49,394 bases of DNA from Pleurotus djamor (taxonomy: Eukaryota; Basidiomycota; Agaricomycetes; Agaricales; Pleurotaceae), in contig JAPEVF010000330.1 of the NCBI GenBank assembly GCA_029747585.1, forward strand, positions 1 to 49,394, in the 5' to 3' direction. Under the pieces are notes generated by a model, which was given only the letters and a program-made list of their open reading frames with translations, made no database searches and was not told the origin of the DNA. The position numbers and the translations under genes were made by a program. Shown here one piece after another: positions 46,273-49,394 of the stretch (its first letter is position 1; the number at the start of each line of letters is the position of its first letter).

Positions 46273-47724
46273 TTATGGAGGACTCCTTCCGTCCCACTCA
46301 ACTGTGACATGTTCTTGAAGAACCTCAACTGCTTCTTGTCCGATCTTGCATTCCTTGATGACGAGCCGGCGGATGGGCACGCCATGAGTGAGCCGGTGGG
46401 TAAAGTAGTTGACCAAGTCGTGGTGGACACTTGGCGATGAAGTCAAGTCAGTCGAAATGATAGTGATGGCTTCAAGTTTGGGATTACAAACACACGAAGT
46501 AGCTTCGCTAGCGACCTCGGTATGTCCTTGAAGAATGAGCCGCAGAGCGGAGGCGGTGTGTACCCAAAGTCAGCTCCTTGAGTCGTTCGAACGATGGAAG
46601 GATGTTGGACCATGTGAGAGCCGTATCAACAAGGGTTCGAGGTGTGTCGTCAATAAAGAGTTCGAAGACCTGGGCAAGCGGAACAAAGACAGAGTACAGC
46701 TGTACGCACTCTCTGAGCGATGCGAAGTGGGATGGGAGGTTGAATTGCAGGAACGGTGAATTGTCACCGGAAAAATATAGCTTGAGACAGCGCCAGGTAT
46801 CGCAAGGGCTGAGATCTTTGACCATCTTTTGGATCGTGCCATCCGCGCTCGAAGGCAAGAGTTGTGATACGAGAGATTGGAGACTGGGTATGTGTGTGGT
46901 ACCGGGTTCTAGGTGACCTCGCATCGACGAAAATGTGGCCTTGACTTGGGTCGAACTCGGTATTGAAAGGCAATCGAAAAGTTTGGCCGTACTGAGGTGC
47001 TGACCGGTGACCGTCAGCGTCCGCAGCTTGGGGAGGGAGATGGCGAGTGGGAGTTCTGAATGACCGGAATTTGGAAAGCTTTTACTGTAGTCTATATTGG
47101 GTGTGGCGAATATCGTAACGATGCCGGATGGTGGATGATTCAATCTTGAGCGTCTGAGTCGAAGTATTATCGAGGCGATTGAAGGTGCCTTTAACCAAGT
47201 AGCCTTGGGCTTCCCCAGTCCGAAAGCAGAATTTGTCAATAGTAGCGTGGGTTTTGGATAAGCCTATTGCCAATGCGTCGCAGAGGTCCTTCAAGTTGGG
47301 GGCGGAGCGAGTTTTGTTAAGCGAGTAGCAGACATTAATAGAAAGCCCTTTGGATCGAGTAAGCATATTGTCGATGAAGGGTGCATCGAACAAGGACAGT
47401 GTGGCCCAAAATCGAGAAGTATTGAGGATAACGTTCCGCCAGCGGCGACATACTTGAAGGGCGTTCAACCATGTTCCGCGACGCCAGTCAAAGGCCGCTT
47501 GGGTCTTATAGTAGACAAAGATAAGCGAAAGAATTTCGCTGGGTAGATTGTGGAAGGCATTCAGCGAATTGCGTCGCGCTGTCAGGGCGTAGATTGCTGC
47601 TTGGAGCTTGGTAATTTCAGCATCGATTATTGCTTGGCCCGAAATATCTGTGAAGAATACCTAGAGCGCACATTTCAGTAAGTTTTTATTTTCGATCTCA
47701 AGCGAAGAGTGTCAAGCTGACCAT
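46273..47724 (-). pseudogene. F-box/leucine-rich protein gene with two frameshifts
   Basis: An ATG at 47724-47722 can be spliced across ~61 nt (GTCAGC...CTCTAG) to an exon at 47660. That exon encodes a helix (IIDAEITKLQAAIYALTARR) and the F-box LPSEILSLIFVYYKTQ through CRRWRNVILNTSRFWATL. The frame changes near 47,140 (between KIESSTIRH and IVTIFATPNIDYS) and again near 46,560 (LTLGTH to SALRLILQGH). It then runs to the family-type end TVEWDGRSPP and a stop at 46273. All three pieces are colinear with the family, so this is one gene with two small indels, either decayed or mis-sequenced. Confidence 0.75.
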
Positions 47725-47751
47725 TCTTCAGGACTTGAGGTTCGAGAGTAA

Positions 47752-49121
47752 GCAGCAAGTAAGCACGAAACTTGCCCGTGGACTAGTGGCCGATCAACAT
47801 GTGACTGGACAAACGTTCTTAGCATTTGCAGCCATTGGAGGAATATCATATTGGACACGCCCCGCTTCTGGTCCTCCATCGCATTCTCCCCAGAGTGCAT
47901 ACCGCTGATGCCACTCCTCTTGGATCGCTCGAAACGTCTACCCCTGGAGGTCCAGATCTCTATACCTGACGACGACGACGAGAATTTTGAGTCCCTCTGG
48001 ACCGTAGTCGAAGACGTCATGTCACAGAAAGCTCGATTGGCGAGTCTGTACGTTGATTTCGAACATGGCGATGAGCTCGACGCCGAGAGGTTCTTCCAGG
48101 TGATGGCAGACGCGAACCCTGCGCCATTGCTCCGTTTATTGAAAATCGATCTTCTGCCAATGCGCCGCAGCTCTTTCGACACTGTCCATACACTTACTCA
48201 CCTACCCTGGAGCAGCATGTCATCGTTACGCGTCCTTGACCTTGGAAATGTTCTACTCCTGCCCCCTGCGGATGCTCCCCAGCTCCCATTTCTAGACACC
48301 CTTATTGTATCATGCATGCCGGGACTTGATGGACTGAATATCAAATGGATCGTCACTTTCCTCAGCCATACCCCAAACATCAAAGCTCTCGAACTCCGGG
48401 GCGTCGTGACCAGGAACCCCATCCAGTCGGCCTTACCCCGAGTTCACCTTCCAGCTCTCCGGACCCTAGTATTACACAGTCAGGAATTATCATCGATCTT
48501 GCTTATTGAATACCTTCATCTTCCGTGCCGGGCAATGCAGACTACGTTCAGTGTACAGCAATCCTTTGCTGTAAATAATCCCAATCTCAAATAACTCCCA
48601 GCTCTGCTAGCTGGGAATGTGTCCAGTCCACACGCCCACATCGATATGAGGCTGATCGTGACAGATGAACTTCAACTACTCCCCGTCGATAAAAATATCC
48701 ACTATCCAAAGCTCACACTATCTATCCCATACCTATCTCGATCCATTGGCATCTTCCGTACCGCGCCGTTGACCCACATCACCGAATTCATACTGCAGCC
48801 ACACGAAATGTCCAATCGCATTGTACCTCAACAGTGGCTGTCCCTTCTCCACGCAATGACTGATCTCCAGCTCCTCACCTTCTCTTGGGATGCAACCTGT
48901 CCTTCATTCGGGAACTCGTCCAAGGAATCAGTGGAAATGTTCTCTTGAATGTAATTTCATTTGAGCAGGTTCTATGGATAGAATCAAGGACTGTGGAAAC
49001 TCACCATATTACGGAGGTCTTGAACGCGCTGAGAACGCTTTGTGACCAACGACAGAAGGACGTGTCGAACAGGCGCTCTACACACTCAGCAGAGTGGAGG
49101 CAGCACTGTGTAGGGGAATGA
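47752..49121 (+). pseudogene. F-box/leucine-rich family gene, 5'-truncated, nonsense codon and frameshift
   Basis: The frame opens at 47752 and enters the family at VLSICSHWRNIILDTPRFW, the distal end of the F-box; the LPxE part is missing. Leucine-rich sequence follows (LRVLDLGNVLLLPPADAPQL, LPALRTLVLHSQELSS). A TAA at 48592-48594 interrupts, yet the same frame continues (LRLIVTDELQLLPV-like region, LTHITEFILQPHE) to 48948. Near 48,905 the family pattern shifts to the next frame (FIRELVQGISG ... ITEVLNALRTLCDQR) and stops at 49121. It is divergently oriented to the copy at 46273-47724. Confidence 0.7.
48597..48615. repeat. Short hairpin next to the nonsense codon
   Basis: CCCAGCT-CTGCT-AGCTGGG forms a perfect 7-bp stem three bases after the TAA at 48592-48594. 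It may mark a small insertion or footprint in the F-box pseudogene, or be chance. Confidence 0.35.
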
Positions 49122-49394
49122 TAATGACATAACCTACCTCGACGGTATACGCTGTGCTGTTGGGGCAACTGCGGGTAGCTACGCTCACTTAGATAGAATC
49201 TATTGACTCTGATGTATTGCAGTGACTACAGCAGTCCTTATATACTACAATACTTGTTTGTATCTATTTACAATAAATGTGGGGCTTGACCCACTCGTAC
49301 TCCGTAGGATGAGTAAGGATATTCTATGAGATTCTATATGATGTCATTGATCACTAAGCATACATGTGACATCAGGTGACTTCAGGAGTCACAT
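49122..49394. other. Window end, no gene seen
   Basis: AT-rich sequence. The last 31 bases are bounded by ATGTGAC (49364-49370) and its reverse complement GTCACAT (49388-49394). No gene is recognised. Confidence 0.3.

Noticed and set aside
1..49394. tRNA, rRNA or CRISPR features
   Set aside because: A few GGTTCGAA-like strings (25,066; 33,357) lack the rest of a tRNA. There are no regularly spaced identical repeats with unique spacers, and no rRNA-like stretches were seen.

Overview
This is nuclear DNA of a filamentous basidiomycete, most likely a mushroom-forming agaricomycete. The genes are split by many short introns of about 41-75 nt (GT...YAG). The recognisable families fit this group: an expanded F-box/leucine-rich family, JmjC-fold-like paralogues, a Pumilio/PUF RNA-binding protein, a PSD/PsiD-type decarboxylase fragment and a pogo-like DDE transposon remnant. 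There are no operons, Shine-Dalgarno sites or other bacterial signals. Ten single N bases are scattered through the window. Most abut a homopolymer run, which suggests unresolved run lengths rather than gaps, so some frameshifts below may be sequencing artefacts.

Layout. 0.1-1.6 kb: an internally deleted DDE transposon with terminal inverted repeats. 2.1-3.65 kb: an array of a degenerate ~300 bp repeat. 3.98-5.74 kb (+): a cysteine-motif/coiled-coil protein of unknown function. 6.2-12.9 kb (-): two tandem paralogues with a JmjC-like core whose iron-binding motif is degraded. 13.2-13.8 kb (-): a small unknown gene. 13.9-14.2 kb: a short interspersed motif array. 14.7-17.85 kb (-): a ten-exon PUF gene, the best conserved gene here, with one frame break. 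18.2-18.9 kb: one copy of a segment duplicated in inverted orientation at 28.5 kb. 19.6-20.4 kb (+): an intact three-exon gene of unknown function.

From 20.4 kb to the end the window is repeat-rich and dominated by one F-box family: two intact genes (35.9-37.5 and 40.4-42.2 kb) and six broken or truncated copies (20.5, 22.3, 30.0, 44.5, 46.3 and 47.8 kb). Between them lie more arrays of the ~300 bp unit (24.4-25.6 kb and, probably, 31.6-34.1 and 37.9-40.0 kb), stretches with no recognisable gene, and the N-terminal half of a PSD/PsiD-type decarboxylase (34.4-35.4 kb) that stops at a splice donor, before the part that should carry the self-cleavage site.

How the genes relate. There is no biosynthetic cluster. 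PUF would act in post-transcriptional mRNA control, and intact F-box proteins would be substrate receptors of SCF ubiquitin ligases. The rest reads as an accessory region shaped by tandem and inverted duplication and decay. The least familiar items are the intron-like repeat family, the JmjC-like pair with lost metal ligands, and the F-box genes that appear to place an intron directly after the start codon. All splice models here were made by eye.
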